Assembly: GCF_006538705.1 (NCBI RefSeq)
Contig: NZ_BJLP01000004.1
Location: forward strand, 1 to 64,000
Direction: 5' to 3'
DNA from: Cellulomonas uda
Lineage (GTDB): Bacteria; Actinomycetota; Actinomycetes; Actinomycetales; Cellulomonadaceae
DNA: 64,000 nucleotides
Shown: positions 7,124 to 16,072 of the stretch, one piece after another
Numbering within the stretch: position 1 is the first letter of the stretch
How the letters are laid out: each line of letters opens with the position of its first letter
Made by a program: the position numbers and the translations under genes
Notes under the pieces: model-generated
What the model saw: only the letters and a program-made list of their open reading frames with translations
Databases searched by the model: none
Told to the model about the DNA's origin: nothing

Positions 7124-7660
7124 TCAGTCGGCAGCAGCCTCGTACGCGAACTCCACGACGATGCGGCCTCCCGCAGACCACGACGCCGGCAGCGTGCCGG
7201 TGATCGTCGTGTGCTGCTGGTTCGTGGCCGCGTAGCGCACCGTGAGCGGCGTCGACGTGGTCACCGAGTACACCGCCGCGACGAGCTCGAAGATCGAGCC
7301 CGACGTCGACATGCGACCGAGCGCATCCGCACGCACGTACCCATACGCCGGCGTGACCGGCAGCGTCACCTGCAGGTCCCCCGAGAACGCGAACCCCGTG
7401 CCGAGCACGATCTCCACGCGGCCGCGGACACGACGACCCACACGCGAGTAGCGGCCCGTGACCGTCCCCCCCGTGCCGAGCGCCAGGCCCGTGACCGTCG
7501 GGGTGTACGCCGTCCACGCACCGGCCCCGAGCGGGAACACGGCGGTGAGCCACTGCACGATCCGCTTCGTGCCGCGGGTGATCGGCCCGTCGCCGTCGAC
7601 GTCTCGGTACGGCTCGGTGCGTGCGACGTACGACGGGAGGACGGAAGGGTCCGAGCTCAA
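7124..7660 (-). CDS. Phage minor tail protein, TTG start
   Basis: This encodes 178 residues. The best start is TTG 7660, eight bases after AGGAGG (7669-7674) and overlapping the upstream stop. The text is beta-rich and repetitive in the way of short tail-tip proteins (TAYTPTVTGLALGTGGTVTGRYSRVGRRVRGRVEIVLGTGF is split here by domain turns). Motifs of the type W-TAYTP-T-TG recur in actinophage tail proteins. It lies between the large minor tail protein and the endolysin. The function is inferred from position. Confidence 0.7.
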   Translation of the reverse strand: MSSDPSVLPSYVARTEPYRDVDGDGPITRGTKRIVQWLTAVFPLGAGAWTAYTPTVTGLALGTGGTVTGRYSRVGRRVRGRVEIVLGTGFAFSGDLQVTLPVTPAYGYVRADALGRMSTSGSIFELVAAVYSVTTSTPLTVRYAATNQQHTTITGTLPASWSAGGRIVVEFAYEAAAD

Positions 7661-9831
7661 CTGAGGTACCTCCTCTCGAGCCAGCCGTCGGCGGCGTCGA
7701 CCGTCGCGCCGGCGGTGAGCGCTGCGACGACGTCGTCGTCGAGGGTCTGCACGGTGCCGCCGCTCTCGTAGTACTCGTCGACGTCCCGGACGAGCGTCGA
7801 GAGGACCACCAGGCGGAGCTGCTGTTTGAGCCCGGACGGGTCGCCCGAGAGCGTGTTGCCCACGATGAGGACCTTTGACGTGAGCTCGGTGAAGTCCGGG
7901 TCCTCGAGGACCCGGACGTCGCCGAGTCGGACGGTGAGGTCGGGGACGACGTTGACGTCTTCGAGCACGGGCAGCGGCTTGCTCGTCTGATCCGCGAGCC
8001 AGGCGAGCACCGACTCCGCTGTGTCCTCGTCCTGCACCCACGGGGCGAGGCTCACCTGCAGCGGCGACAGCGCGTCTGCGGCCGCCTTGCCCGTGTCGAT
8101 CGTCACCGCCTCGCCCGAGCGGGCAACGACGTTCGCGCGGAGGATCAGGGCCGTCGAGGACGTCGCCCCACCGGTGTAGAGCGTCGAGCCCGTGGTGTTC
8201 TTGATCGAGATCCGTGCCCGAGACGGATTCACCAGTACCGCACTCACCTGCAGGGCTGTCGCGGACGCAACCACGGACCCGTCGCGCGTCGTCGACGCCG
8301 CCCACCGCGAGCGCTGCCCGATCGGGAACTCGGCGGTGCTCGTGACCGACAACCACGGTGCGAGCTGGTCGACGGGCGCCTCGAGGTCGACCACGAGCGT
8401 GCTCGTCTTGCCGGCCTTGATCGCCAGCACGTCGGGCGACTCCCACACCGTGAGGGAGTAGTCCGTGACGGTCTGTACGTCGGCCGGCTGGTAGGTCACC
8501 TCGACGCGGTCAGCGACGTCGTCCTCGCTCACCGACCACGGCAGGTCCTCGACGGTCGTCGCCGCGACGATCCGCGCCGCTCCGCCCGTACCCTCGCCGC
8601 CGCGCATCTGCGAGCGGTTGCGGTACCGCAGGACGCCGTCCTCAGCGAGCCACAGGGCACCGAGAGTGCACGACGCGACCTGCTGGGCGACCGTCCAGGC
8701 GTCCTGGTCGCCGATCCCGACCAGCGCGGACAGCGGGCTGTCGGCGGACGCGAGCCACGCCGTCGGGGACGTGAGAGCCGCGTCGGCATCCGCGAGATGC
8801 ACCTGCAGACCGGAGAGCGAGGTGCTCTGGTCCATCGTGGTCAGCTCACCGACCGCGACCCCCGTGCTCGTCGCCCAGGAGGACCAGCCGCCAGCGGAAC
8901 GCACTCGCGCGCGGGTCTCGGTCGCGGAGGTCCGCTCGATCTGCACCTGGACGCGCCAGTCGGAACGGGCCACCACGGCGGGGAGATCGACACTCCCACC
9001 GGGACTGGTGTGGCCGTGCCTGAACGTTGGGTACACCTCGGTCGGGCTGTGCCCGAACGTGAAGGTGATGGATTCGCCGGTGCGGTCCCAGAAGGTGAGC
9101 GTCGAGGACGCGCCGGGCATCCGGACCTTGTTCAGGGTCAGGTAGGCCGTCGCGCCCACCGGGATTGGCCCCGCGAGCGTGTAGACGGGGCGTGCACCGC
9201 CCACCGGCAGCTCGAACCGCATGGACACGCGGCCGAGGTGGTCCAGCGGCCAGGTGTAGACCCGCTCGCCCAGGCCCGCGCCCGCGTAGGTTCCGACCTC
9301 GGGCAGCGGCGAGCCGCACGCGTGAACGCACAGCAGCGCGGACGGTACCGGCTCGGGCGTCGCGTGGAACCCGCACGCGCGTGCGGCCTGGTCGATGACC
9401 CACACCGCGTCGAACGGCGCGAGGCCGATCTGTGCGGGGTCGACCATCGAGGCGAGCAGCTGCGGCAGCTCGAGTCGCGCCTTGGGGAGGATGTCCTCGA
9501 CCGCGAGCCGCCGCGAGCGCGAGAGCGCGGACGAGGCACCGACGCTGCGGATCTTGAGGTCACCGACGGTCTGGTCAGTGTCCGTGGCGCTCACCGCGGC
9601 GGTGATCGACACCTCCCCGCCGGGCCGGATCTTCTCGGTCGTCCATGGCGTGCGACCGTCCGGCAGCGTGACGTCCACGCTGCCCGTGGCGAGTGCGAAG
9701 CCGCTGCCCCCACGCACCTGCGCGGGGAGCGAGCCCCCCGAGAGGTCGCGCTTGATCGACCACGAGGGCGCGTCGAGGGCCTCGGGTCCCGCACCGAGGT
9801 CGGCCGTGACGGTCGAGCGGGGTGTCGGCAC
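7657..9831 (-). CDS. Phage minor tail protein (large, tail-tip hub region)
   Basis: The protein has 724 residues with no signal or membrane segment. It follows the distal-tail-like gene directly (1-base gap) and precedes smaller tail proteins, the usual slot for the large central tail-tip component of siphophages infecting actinobacteria. The sequence is beta-rich with recurring patterns such as GVSMRFELPVGG and WVIDQAARACGFHATPEPVPS, the second resembling the N-terminal part of gp44/Tal-like hub proteins. No catalytic domain is recognised. The call rests on size, order and texture. Confidence 0.75.
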   Translation of the reverse strand: MPTPRSTVTADLGAGPEALDAPSWSIKRDLSGGSLPAQVRGGSGFALATGSVDVTLPDGRTPWTTEKIRPGGEVSITAAVSATDTDQTVGDLKIRSVGASSALSRSRRLAVEDILPKARLELPQLLASMVDPAQIGLAPFDAVWVIDQAARACGFHATPEPVPSALLCVHACGSPLPEVGTYAGAGLGERVYTWPLDHLGRVSMRFELPVGGARPVYTLAGPIPVGATAYLTLNKVRMPGASSTLTFWDRTGESITFTFGHSPTEVYPTFRHGHTSPGGSVDLPAVVARSDWRVQVQIERTSATETRARVRSAGGWSSWATSTGVAVGELTTMDQSTSLSGLQVHLADADAALTSPTAWLASADSPLSALVGIGDQDAWTVAQQVASCTLGALWLAEDGVLRYRNRSQMRGGEGTGGAARIVAATTVEDLPWSVSEDDVADRVEVTYQPADVQTVTDYSLTVWESPDVLAIKAGKTSTLVVDLEAPVDQLAPWLSVTSTAEFPIGQRSRWAASTTRDGSVVASATALQVSAVLVNPSRARISIKNTTGSTLYTGGATSSTALILRANVVARSGEAVTIDTGKAAADALSPLQVSLAPWVQDEDTAESVLAWLADQTSKPLPVLEDVNVVPDLTVRLGDVRVLEDPDFTELTSKVLIVGNTLSGDPSGLKQQLRLVVLSTLVRDVDEYYESGGTVQTLDDDVVAALTAGATVDAADGWLERRYLS

Positions 9832-10653
9832 TCACCCCACCTCCTTCAGGACCCACGAGTAGTCGGCGAACGACGTCGAGCCGCGCACGAGGTTCAGCGT
9901 CTGGGCCGGGTCCTCGACGACGACCCGTGCGCCGCCGCGGCCGGCGACCCAGTCGGTAGTCGCCGGCGGGCCCTCGGTCAGACGGATGGCGGTGAGGGTG
10001 CCGGCGACGACCGTCTGCGGTCGCAGCTGTACCCCGACCGCTGACGCGGCCGGCGTGAACGACGTCGTCGCCCGGAGGGTTGTCGTCCCGCCCGGTGCCG
10101 TGACGATCCCGCTGGCGACCTGCGCGCCCGCGGCGTTGACCGTGCGCCACGAGAGCAGGCCGGCGCCGGAGCCGATCGTCGACGGGGATGCCGCCCAGCA
10201 CGAGAGCGTCAACGCCACCGAGGGCCGCACCGGGACCGTCTCGGACCAGGGGCCCGGCGACGTCGGGAACGCGACACCGCGCATCGGCCCGATGCCGGGC
10301 ACGGTGACCGTCGACGGGTTCGTGCCCAACGCTCCCAGGCTGCGATCCCCACCGGCGCCGGGTGCCGCCAGGTGCGGCGGCAGCAGGTTCGCCACCGCCG
10401 CGTCCGACGTCAGCAGGTACAGCGGCCCGGGGACGGCGTCCTGGGCGCACGCCTCGAGGAACGCCGCCGCCTGGGGCTGCAGCCACGTCGACGACACCGC
10501 CCACGCGCGCGGTGCCCGCACGCCCCGCTGCACGTGCCGGCGGCCGCCGATGGTCGTGAGCTCCGAGGACCCGCGCTCCGCCGTGATCTGCACGGGCAGC
10601 ACGTCGGGGAGGTCGACGAGCGACCCGAGCGGGCCGAGCTGTGCCCACAGCAT
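9832..10653 (-). CDS. Phage distal-tail-like minor tail protein
   Basis: This encodes 273 residues immediately after the tape measure, the position of Dit-type proteins. The N-terminus is compact with a conserved-looking EL-TIGGRRHVQRG segment. The C-terminal half looks like a galactose-binding jelly roll (VSLTLSCWAASPST-like, VGVQLRPQTVVAGTLTAIRLTEG), consistent with an evolved Dit or carbohydrate-binding insert. Start and stop nearly touch those of the neighbours, supporting co-expression. No enzymatic motif is visible. Confidence 0.75.
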   Translation of the reverse strand: MLWAQLGPLGSLVDLPDVLPVQITAERGSSELTTIGGRRHVQRGVRAPRAWAVSSTWLQPQAAAFLEACAQDAVPGPLYLLTSDAAVANLLPPHLAAPGAGGDRSLGALGTNPSTVTVPGIGPMRGVAFPTSPGPWSETVPVRPSVALTLSCWAASPSTIGSGAGLLSWRTVNAAGAQVASGIVTAPGGTTTLRATTSFTPAASAVGVQLRPQTVVAGTLTAIRLTEGPPATTDWVAGRGGARVVVEDPAQTLNLVRGSTSFADYSWVLKEVG

Positions 10654-10656
10654 CCG

Positions 10657-13401
10657 TCACACCGTCCGATCTCCGCTGCGACGCAGCTCCGTGATCCCAA
10701 CCTTCGTGACCTGCGCCGCAGCGCGGCCGTCGACGGCGAGGGACGCCTTGACGTTGACGCTCGTCGCGAACTGCGCGCGCTCGAGCGCGGCCGCGATCTC
10801 CTTCGCGATCTCCTTCGCGAGCTTCTCGCGGTCCCGCTGAGCGGCACGTGCGGCCTCCTGCCGCTCCTTGACGACGTCGCGCTGCTCACGGATCGCCGGG
10901 TCGTACTGCTGCCCTGCGACGACACGGCCCGCGGAGGCTGACCACTTGTCGAGCTCGGCCCACGACCGACGCAGCGACGCGACCTCCGCCGCAGACCCCG
11001 ACACCAGCGCCTTCGCGACCTCGGTGCCCTCGTCGAACCCCATGCCCGCGACCTGCTGCACGAGTGCGCGAGGGATGCCGATCTTCACCATCTTGCGCAT
11101 GAGGCCGGCGAACTTCTTCGCCTTCGCGGCCATCGACTTGACCGCACCCGACACGGAGGAGAACGTCGTCTCCCGCTTGTAGCCGTTCTCGTCGGTCTGG
11201 CCGACGAGCGAGCCCAGGTCGAGCTGTCCGGTGAGGTTTCCCCGGATCTCGTTCACCATCTCCTTGCGGGAGTTGACCAGGTCGGCGTACTTCTCCTGGG
11301 CCGAGCGCAGCCGCGAGACGGCCGCCTCCTGGGCCTTGTACGCCGCGGTGAGGGCCCGCGTGCGGGCCGTGACCAGGTCGACGAGCGCGTCCTTGCCGAG
11401 CAGGCCCTTGGTGCCCTTGATCCGCTCGACGAGCTTGCTCATCATCGCGGTGACCTTGTCGAGGTGCGCGCCGATGCCCTTGTCGAGCAGACCCTCCATG
11501 AGGTTGCGCCCGTACCCGGCGAACTCCGTCGACGGCGAGTGGATCCCGAGGGCCTTCTTGAACGGGTCCCGGATCCAGCCCGGGACCTTGTTCAGGAACC
11601 ACGTGCCGATCGTCCCAGCCAGGTCCCCGATGCCGTTGAGCAGCCCCTGCACGACGTTGCCGCCTGCCTCGCGCAGCCAGGACACCGCGCCGGAGAACGC
11701 GCTCACGACCGCGTCCTTGCGCCCCGAGACCCACGACAGGACCGACGTCCACGCCGACTCCAAGCCGGACTTCAGGCCGGTCAGGACCTGCGACCCCGCG
11801 GACCGCAGCCACGAGACCGCCGAGCTGAAGTAGCCCTTGACCTTCCCCGGGATGCCGGAGAAGAAGGCCGTAATCCGACCCCAGTTCTTCGTGATGATCC
11901 CGAGCGGCGTGAACGCCCACACCGTCTTGATGACCCCGAGAGCGCGGTTGAAGATCTCGCTCACACGCCCCGGGATCGAGGCGAAGAAACCGGTGATCTT
12001 GCTCCAGTTCGACACGATCAGGCCGAGCGGCGAGAAGGACCACACCTTCTTGATGAGGTCCCACGTGCGGCCGAGGAAGCCCTTGACGGCGTTCCAGCCT
12101 GCGGAGAAGGCGGCCTTGATGCGCTCCCACGCGGTCGACAGGAACGACGTGAAGCCCGCCCATACCTTGCGCCCGGTCTCGGTCTGCGTGAAGAAGTACG
12201 TCAGGCCGGCCACGAGCGCCGCCACAGCGGCGACGACGAGCAGGACGGGGTTCGCGCTCATCACGACGTCGAACGCCGCCTGGACGGCCGCCGCGGCCTT
12301 CGTCGCGGTCTGCCACAGCAGGATCGCGCCGTGCCACGCCTTCCACGACAGCACCGCGCCGCCCACGCCAACCGCGAGCGCGACGAGCCAGTCCTTGTTC
12401 CGAACGACCAACGAGCCCATCGACGCGAGGGCCGGGACGAGCGTGCCGACGACCCACGACCCGGCGACCTTGAGGGCCGGCAGGACGTTGGTCTGGAACT
12501 TGTCTGCCAGGTCACCTACGAAGGGGACGACGTTGGTTGAGATGACCTCGCCCAGCCGCCCGAGTGCGGGGGCGACGTTGTCGCCCACCCAGCCCGCGAA
12601 CGCGTCGAACGCGGGCACGCCCTTGGTGAGCAGGAAGTCCGACACGGACGAGACCGCGGGGAGGACCTTCGCGAAGATCGTCTCGCCCATCGTGCCGAGC
12701 GCGTGCTGCACCCGCTCGAACTTGCCGACGGTCGTCCGCCCCGCGGCCTCCGCGGAGCCGCCGAACTCCTTCTGCAGCTCCTGCAGGATGACCGACTGCG
12801 CACCGGCGACGTCGCCGGCCTCGGCCATCGCCTTGATCTGGTCCTTCTGGGCCTGGGTGAAGGTGACGCCGATCTTCGTCAGCTTCGACACGCCGGCGAC
12901 GGGGTCGTTGAGCGCCTTGCCGAGCATCTGCGCGGAGCTCGACATGTCGAGGCCCTCGAGCGAGCCCTTGTTCAGCGCGACGGCCATGTCCGTCATCGAC
13001 CGGGTCGCGTCGTCGAACGTCGCGCCCTTGATGTTCGTGAAGGTGAGCAGGAGGTTCTGACCCTGGGTGATGGTCTCGGCCTCGACACCGGACATGCCCT
13101 CGATCGAGCCCGCGAGGTTGTCGATCTGCTCGCGGGTGCGCTGTGCGGCACCGCCGGTCGACTTGATCGCGGCCTCGGTCTGGGCGCCGATCTGCTCGAT
13201 CCGGCCGAGGGAGTTGACCGACTCCACCGCCCACGCTCCGACGCCGGCGGCGAGCGCCCCGAGAGCGACGCCGCCGGCGACCTTGAGCTTGCTGAGCGCG
13301 CCGCGCGTGCGGCCCGCCGCGCCCGAGACCTTGTCGAAGTCTCCCGACGCGCGGTCCTTGGCGGTCAGGAGGAACTGCAGGACCGTCGTCTTACCCGCCA
13401 C
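10657..13401 (-). CDS. Tape measure protein
   Basis: At 914 residues this is the longest phage gene. The N-terminus, LQFLLTAKDRASGDFDKVSG, and the helical region with TINMV-like MTDMAVALNKGSLEGLDMSSSAQ are typical of tail tape measure proteins. The central part has hydrophobic segments (about residues 330-400) and tandem copies of a roughly 45-residue unit with NW-KI-FF-IPG (VSNWSKITGFFASIPGRV, TKNWGRITAFFSGIPGKV). The C-terminus is coiled coil. It sets tail length; by the usual 0.15 nm per residue the tail would be near 137 nm. It starts 10 bases before the end of the upstream frameshift product. Confidence 0.95.
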   Translation of the reverse strand: MAGKTTVLQFLLTAKDRASGDFDKVSGAAGRTRGALSKLKVAGGVALGALAAGVGAWAVESVNSLGRIEQIGAQTEAAIKSTGGAAQRTREQIDNLAGSIEGMSGVEAETITQGQNLLLTFTNIKGATFDDATRSMTDMAVALNKGSLEGLDMSSSAQMLGKALNDPVAGVSKLTKIGVTFTQAQKDQIKAMAEAGDVAGAQSVILQELQKEFGGSAEAAGRTTVGKFERVQHALGTMGETIFAKVLPAVSSVSDFLLTKGVPAFDAFAGWVGDNVAPALGRLGEVISTNVVPFVGDLADKFQTNVLPALKVAGSWVVGTLVPALASMGSLVVRNKDWLVALAVGVGGAVLSWKAWHGAILLWQTATKAAAAVQAAFDVVMSANPVLLVVAAVAALVAGLTYFFTQTETGRKVWAGFTSFLSTAWERIKAAFSAGWNAVKGFLGRTWDLIKKVWSFSPLGLIVSNWSKITGFFASIPGRVSEIFNRALGVIKTVWAFTPLGIITKNWGRITAFFSGIPGKVKGYFSSAVSWLRSAGSQVLTGLKSGLESAWTSVLSWVSGRKDAVVSAFSGAVSWLREAGGNVVQGLLNGIGDLAGTIGTWFLNKVPGWIRDPFKKALGIHSPSTEFAGYGRNLMEGLLDKGIGAHLDKVTAMMSKLVERIKGTKGLLGKDALVDLVTARTRALTAAYKAQEAAVSRLRSAQEKYADLVNSRKEMVNEIRGNLTGQLDLGSLVGQTDENGYKRETTFSSVSGAVKSMAAKAKKFAGLMRKMVKIGIPRALVQQVAGMGFDEGTEVAKALVSGSAAEVASLRRSWAELDKWSASAGRVVAGQQYDPAIREQRDVVKERQEAARAAQRDREKLAKEIAKEIAAALERAQFATSVNVKASLAVDGRAAAQVTKVGITELRRSGDRTV

Positions 13402-13549
13402 GTTGCGCCGCCTCCTCGAGCTCGTCGATGTAGGAGCACGCCTGGTTGAACTCGCGCAGCGTCAGCCGGTCGAGCTCCCACGGGCGGATGTGCAGGTGCT
13501 GGGCGAGCGACGGCCAGTAGCGGTCGCGCTTCGCGGTCAGGCCACCGGC
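13391..13549 (-). CDS. Tail assembly chaperone T region, read by -1 frameshift from the 13537-13851 gene
   Basis: About 52 residues (GGLTAKRDRYWPSLAQHL, then HIRPWELDRLTLREFNQACS and a YIDELEEA end) lie in the -1 frame relative to the upstream gene and have no plausible start codon. The WELDRLT-EF-ACSYIDEL pattern matches the C-terminal extension of actinophage G/GT chaperones, made by programmed -1 frameshifting. I see no classical X-XXY-YYZ slip site. C-rich spots such as CACCCCGAG upstream of the shared region are possible but unproven. Coordinates mark only the unique part. Confidence 0.7.
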   Translation of the reverse strand, partial: AGGLTAKRDRYWPSLAQHLHIRPWELDRLTLREFNQACSYIDELEEAAQRGG

Positions 13550-13851
13550 TCGTCGGTGGCGGGCGTAGGGTCCGCGGCGTCCGCGGCGTCGGTCTCGTCC
13601 TCGACGATGTCCATGTCGAGGTCGCCGAAGTCCCACCCGTCGAGGTCCGTGAACTTCAGCTCGGGGTGGTGACGCTTGGCGGCCACCCAGCACAGAGCCT
13701 GGGTCGACGTCGCCGACCCCTTGCCCATCTGCTCGAGGACCTCACCGAAGGTCCGCCCGGTCGCGGACTCGATCGCGCGAGCCTCCGCGAAGAGCAGCCG
13801 GTCGGGGTCGATCTCCCAGGTCTCGTCTCCCTTGGTGACGCGCAGCAGCAT
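13537..13851 (-). CDS. Tail assembly chaperone G
   Basis: The protein has 104 residues. The N-terminal 75 residues (DETWEIDPDRLLFAEARAIE, TGRTFGEVLEQ) resemble the G chaperone that binds the tape measure during siphophage tail assembly. The C-terminus is acidic and ends shortly after the point where the -1 frame (13391-13549) becomes coding. Its position between the tail tube side and the tape measure is the conserved one. A fraction of ribosomes would produce the longer GT protein. Confidence 0.85.
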   Translation of the reverse strand: MLLRVTKGDETWEIDPDRLLFAEARAIESATGRTFGEVLEQMGKGSATSTQALCWVAAKRHHPELKFTDLDGWDFGDLDMDIVEDETDAADAADPTPATDEPVA

Positions 13852-13866
13852 GTGGACTCTCCTTCG

Positions 13867-14325
13867 TCACAGGGACGCCGCGCGGGTCGCGGCGTCGCTG
13901 ACCTTCTCGGTCACGAGACGACGCAGCTTGTCCGCGTCGCGCTCGATCGGCTTGGTGAAGAAGCCGGGGGTGATGTCCTGGGCGACCCACGTCTTGCGGC
14001 GCCCGTAGATCGGGTGACGGACGGTGCCGGCGTCCAGGGCGGCGATGTCGTGGCCCCGCTTGCGCTGGGTGATCCGCACCGACGGGTTCCGCCCGCTGAG
14101 CGAGGCCGTGATCCCGGGGGTCGTCGCCGCCCAGCGGTTCAGCCCGCCGCGTGCGGGCAGGGTCTCGATCGCGGACCGCTTGACCGCGGTGCGCGTCTCC
14201 TTCGACCCTGCCCGCAACTCGCGGCGCAGCGTGTTCGTGATGTCCCGGTCGCCCGCGGCCTTGAGCTTGACGCTCAGGGTGCGCAGCTTGTCAGCGCCGG
14301 TGACCTCGAAGTCGCCACCGGCCAC
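13867..14325 (-). CDS. HK97 gp10-like tail component
   Basis: This encodes 152 residues, basic and helical at the start (ADKLRTLSVKLKAAGDRDIT), with the centre KETRTAVKRSAIETLPARGG and the end YGRRKTWVAQDITPGFFTKP that are characteristic of the HK97 gp10 / minor capsid-tail completion group in actinophages. It is thought to act at the head-tail joint. It lies after the tail tube gene, whereas in many phages it lies before it, so the local order is slightly rearranged. Confidence 0.75.
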   Translation of the reverse strand: MAGGDFEVTGADKLRTLSVKLKAAGDRDITNTLRRELRAGSKETRTAVKRSAIETLPARGGLNRWAATTPGITASLSGRNPSVRITQRKRGHDIAALDAGTVRHPIYGRRKTWVAQDITPGFFTKPIERDADKLRRLVTEKVSDAATRAASL

Positions 14326-14328
14326 CGG

Positions 14329-15321
14329 TCACGCCAGCGTGGACTCGGACGAGATGACCTCGATCTTCGGCTGGTTCGTGCCGTCGAAGAGCGCGACGAA
14401 CGGGAAGTCGCCGGAGACCACGCCCGGCCCGTCAAGGGCCGGCAGGTCTCCATCGAGGAAGCACCCCGGCAGCGTGATCCGGAACGTCTCGTAGTTCGTG
14501 CCGCCGATGAGCGCGCCCACGGTCTCCAGGACCAGCGAGAACGACGCGTCGGACACGAACCGGTCGACGAAGTCGGCCTTCGCGACGAAGTCCGCGGACA
14601 GGGTGCCCGAGATCCCGACGAAGCCGTTCGACACGGGCTGAGCCTTCAGGCCCGCGCCCCCCAGGTAGAACCGATCGGTGTCGAGCGCACGGTCGATCTT
14701 GACCGTCGCCTTCTTCACACCGACGACCGCCGCCTCGGACCCGAAGGTCCCGATCTTGATCGCGGTCTTCGCGCCCACGAACGGGGTGATGCCCGTCGGG
14801 AACGACGCGGCCGCCAGGGGCGGCGTCTCGGTGACGTCCTGGCAGTCGAACTCGAACGTCGCTGTCGGGATCGACCCCGGCTCGAACTCGAACTGCGCGG
14901 AGGTGACCTTGCAGCCTGCGTACGAGTACGGGCGGACCGTTCCACCGATCTCGGGCACGCCGACCTGGATCGACAGCGACTTGTCGGCCGTGTCGGCGAG
15001 GGTGTGCACCTGGCTGTACGCCGGCGAGGTGAGCACGGTCGGGGTGACCGTCGTGCCCATCAGAGCCTGCAGGAGCAGGCCCATCTTCCGGGTCGTCAGC
15101 TCGAGGTCGATCGACCCCTCGGCCGAGCGCGTCGTGAGCACCCGACCCGACGCGAGCTGCATGAGCCGCCCGGACGCGATGCCCGCGGACTGCGCGGTGT
15201 TCTTGTTCTTCTTCAGGGACGTCTTCACCGGCAGCAGGAACGAGGTCGGCGCGACGAACGTCCCGTAGGTGGTCTCCGGCGCGATGCCCAGCTGCGAGCC
15301 GAGGCCCGATCCGATCGCCAT
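14329..15321 (-). CDS. Major tail tube protein
   Basis: The protein has 330 residues. The N-terminus, GSQLGIAPETTYGTFVAPTS, is the classic start of actinophage and Siphoviridae tail tube proteins, followed by beta-rich sequence (SAEGSIDLELTTRKMGLLLQ, FEFDCQDVTETPPLAAASFP). It is longer than minimal tube proteins, so it may carry an extra surface domain. It would polymerise around the tape measure. It is one of the highest-expressed late genes in such phages and stands in the expected location. Confidence 0.88.
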   Translation of the reverse strand: MAIGSGLGSQLGIAPETTYGTFVAPTSFLLPVKTSLKKNKNTAQSAGIASGRLMQLASGRVLTTRSAEGSIDLELTTRKMGLLLQALMGTTVTPTVLTSPAYSQVHTLADTADKSLSIQVGVPEIGGTVRPYSYAGCKVTSAQFEFEPGSIPTATFEFDCQDVTETPPLAAASFPTGITPFVGAKTAIKIGTFGSEAAVVGVKKATVKIDRALDTDRFYLGGAGLKAQPVSNGFVGISGTLSADFVAKADFVDRFVSDASFSLVLETVGALIGGTNYETFRITLPGCFLDGDLPALDGPGVVSGDFPFVALFDGTNQPKIEVISSESTLA

Positions 15322-15322
15322 G

Positions 15323-15586
15323 TCAGGCCTCCCCAGCCTGGTCGTCGACCTCGCACGCGGGCTCGGTCGGGTCGTCGTCCGGCGCGGTACCGCGCGCGGT
15401 CGTCATGCGAGGACGACGCGCGGCCGTCGGCGCCGCGGCGGCGCTCTCGGGCTGCCACGCGTCCTGGTAGGTGAAGGCCTCGACGCGGTCGTCGGGGACC
15501 TCGACCACCTCGTCGGGGGCGACCGTGCGCCACCCGAGCTCCGGGACCGCGAGGGCCTCACCGGAGACGTTGCGGATCCGTGCCAC
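15323..15586 (-). CDS. Small phage structural-region protein
   Basis: This encodes 87 residues, start ATG/GTG near 15586, stop one base before the tail tube gene. The first 45 residues are compact and beta-like (RNVSGEALAVPELGWRTVAP, EVVEVPDDRVEAF-YQDAWQ), typical of small proteins found between connector and tail tube genes in actinophages. The rest is low-complexity and acidic. Function unknown; a head-tail joining role is possible by position. Confidence 0.65.
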   Translation of the reverse strand: MARIRNVSGEALAVPELGWRTVAPDEVVEVPDDRVEAFTYQDAWQPESAAAAPTAARRPRMTTARGTAPDDDPTEPACEVDDQAGEA

Positions 15587-15601
15587 AGCACGTCCTTCCT
15601 G

Positions 15602-16072
15602 TCATGGGGCCAGGCGTGCCTGGCACTCGATCGTGAACGGGATGTTCACCACGACGCCGTCGACGCCGTAGGACTGGCGGAGCGCGATGTTCGACACCCC
15701 GATGATCTGCAGCACCACGCCCCCGAGAGTGATGTCCTCGACGAGCGCTTCCAGGGCGCCGTCGAGCGCGCGAACCGCGGCCGCGCGCACCGGCGCGAGA
15801 TCGTTGTCACCCGACCACGCGACGACGACGCACCGGATGGTCAGCTGCTCGTCGCGCACCTGGTACGTCAGGAGCGGGAACGTCTGCTCCGACGTCGCGG
15901 CGTCGATGCTCTGGTCGACGAGCCACGGGTCCTCGACCCCGACGACGATGTACGTCTGGGAGGTCTCCTCGCCGGGCTGCAGACCGTCGAACACCTCGGT
16001 CTCAGGGATCTGCGCGGTACGCCACGTCGCGACGAGCGCGTCGATCGTGTCCGCGAGCGCTGTGGACCTCAT
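15602..16072 (-). CDS. Tail terminator / minor tail protein
   Basis: The protein has 156 residues from ATG 16072, overlapping the connector stop as ATGA. The start LADTIDALVATWRTA and the later IRCVVVAWSGDND, VVVNIPFTIECQARL-type strands match the size and pattern of tail-completion proteins that cap the tube at the head side. No domain is named with certainty. Position after the gp6-like connector fits. Confidence 0.7.
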   Translation of the reverse strand: MRSTALADTIDALVATWRTAQIPETEVFDGLQPGEETSQTYIVVGVEDPWLVDQSIDAATSEQTFPLLTYQVRDEQLTIRCVVVAWSGDNDLAPVRAAAVRALDGALEALVEDITLGGVVLQIIGVSNIALRQSYGVDGVVVNIPFTIECQARLAP

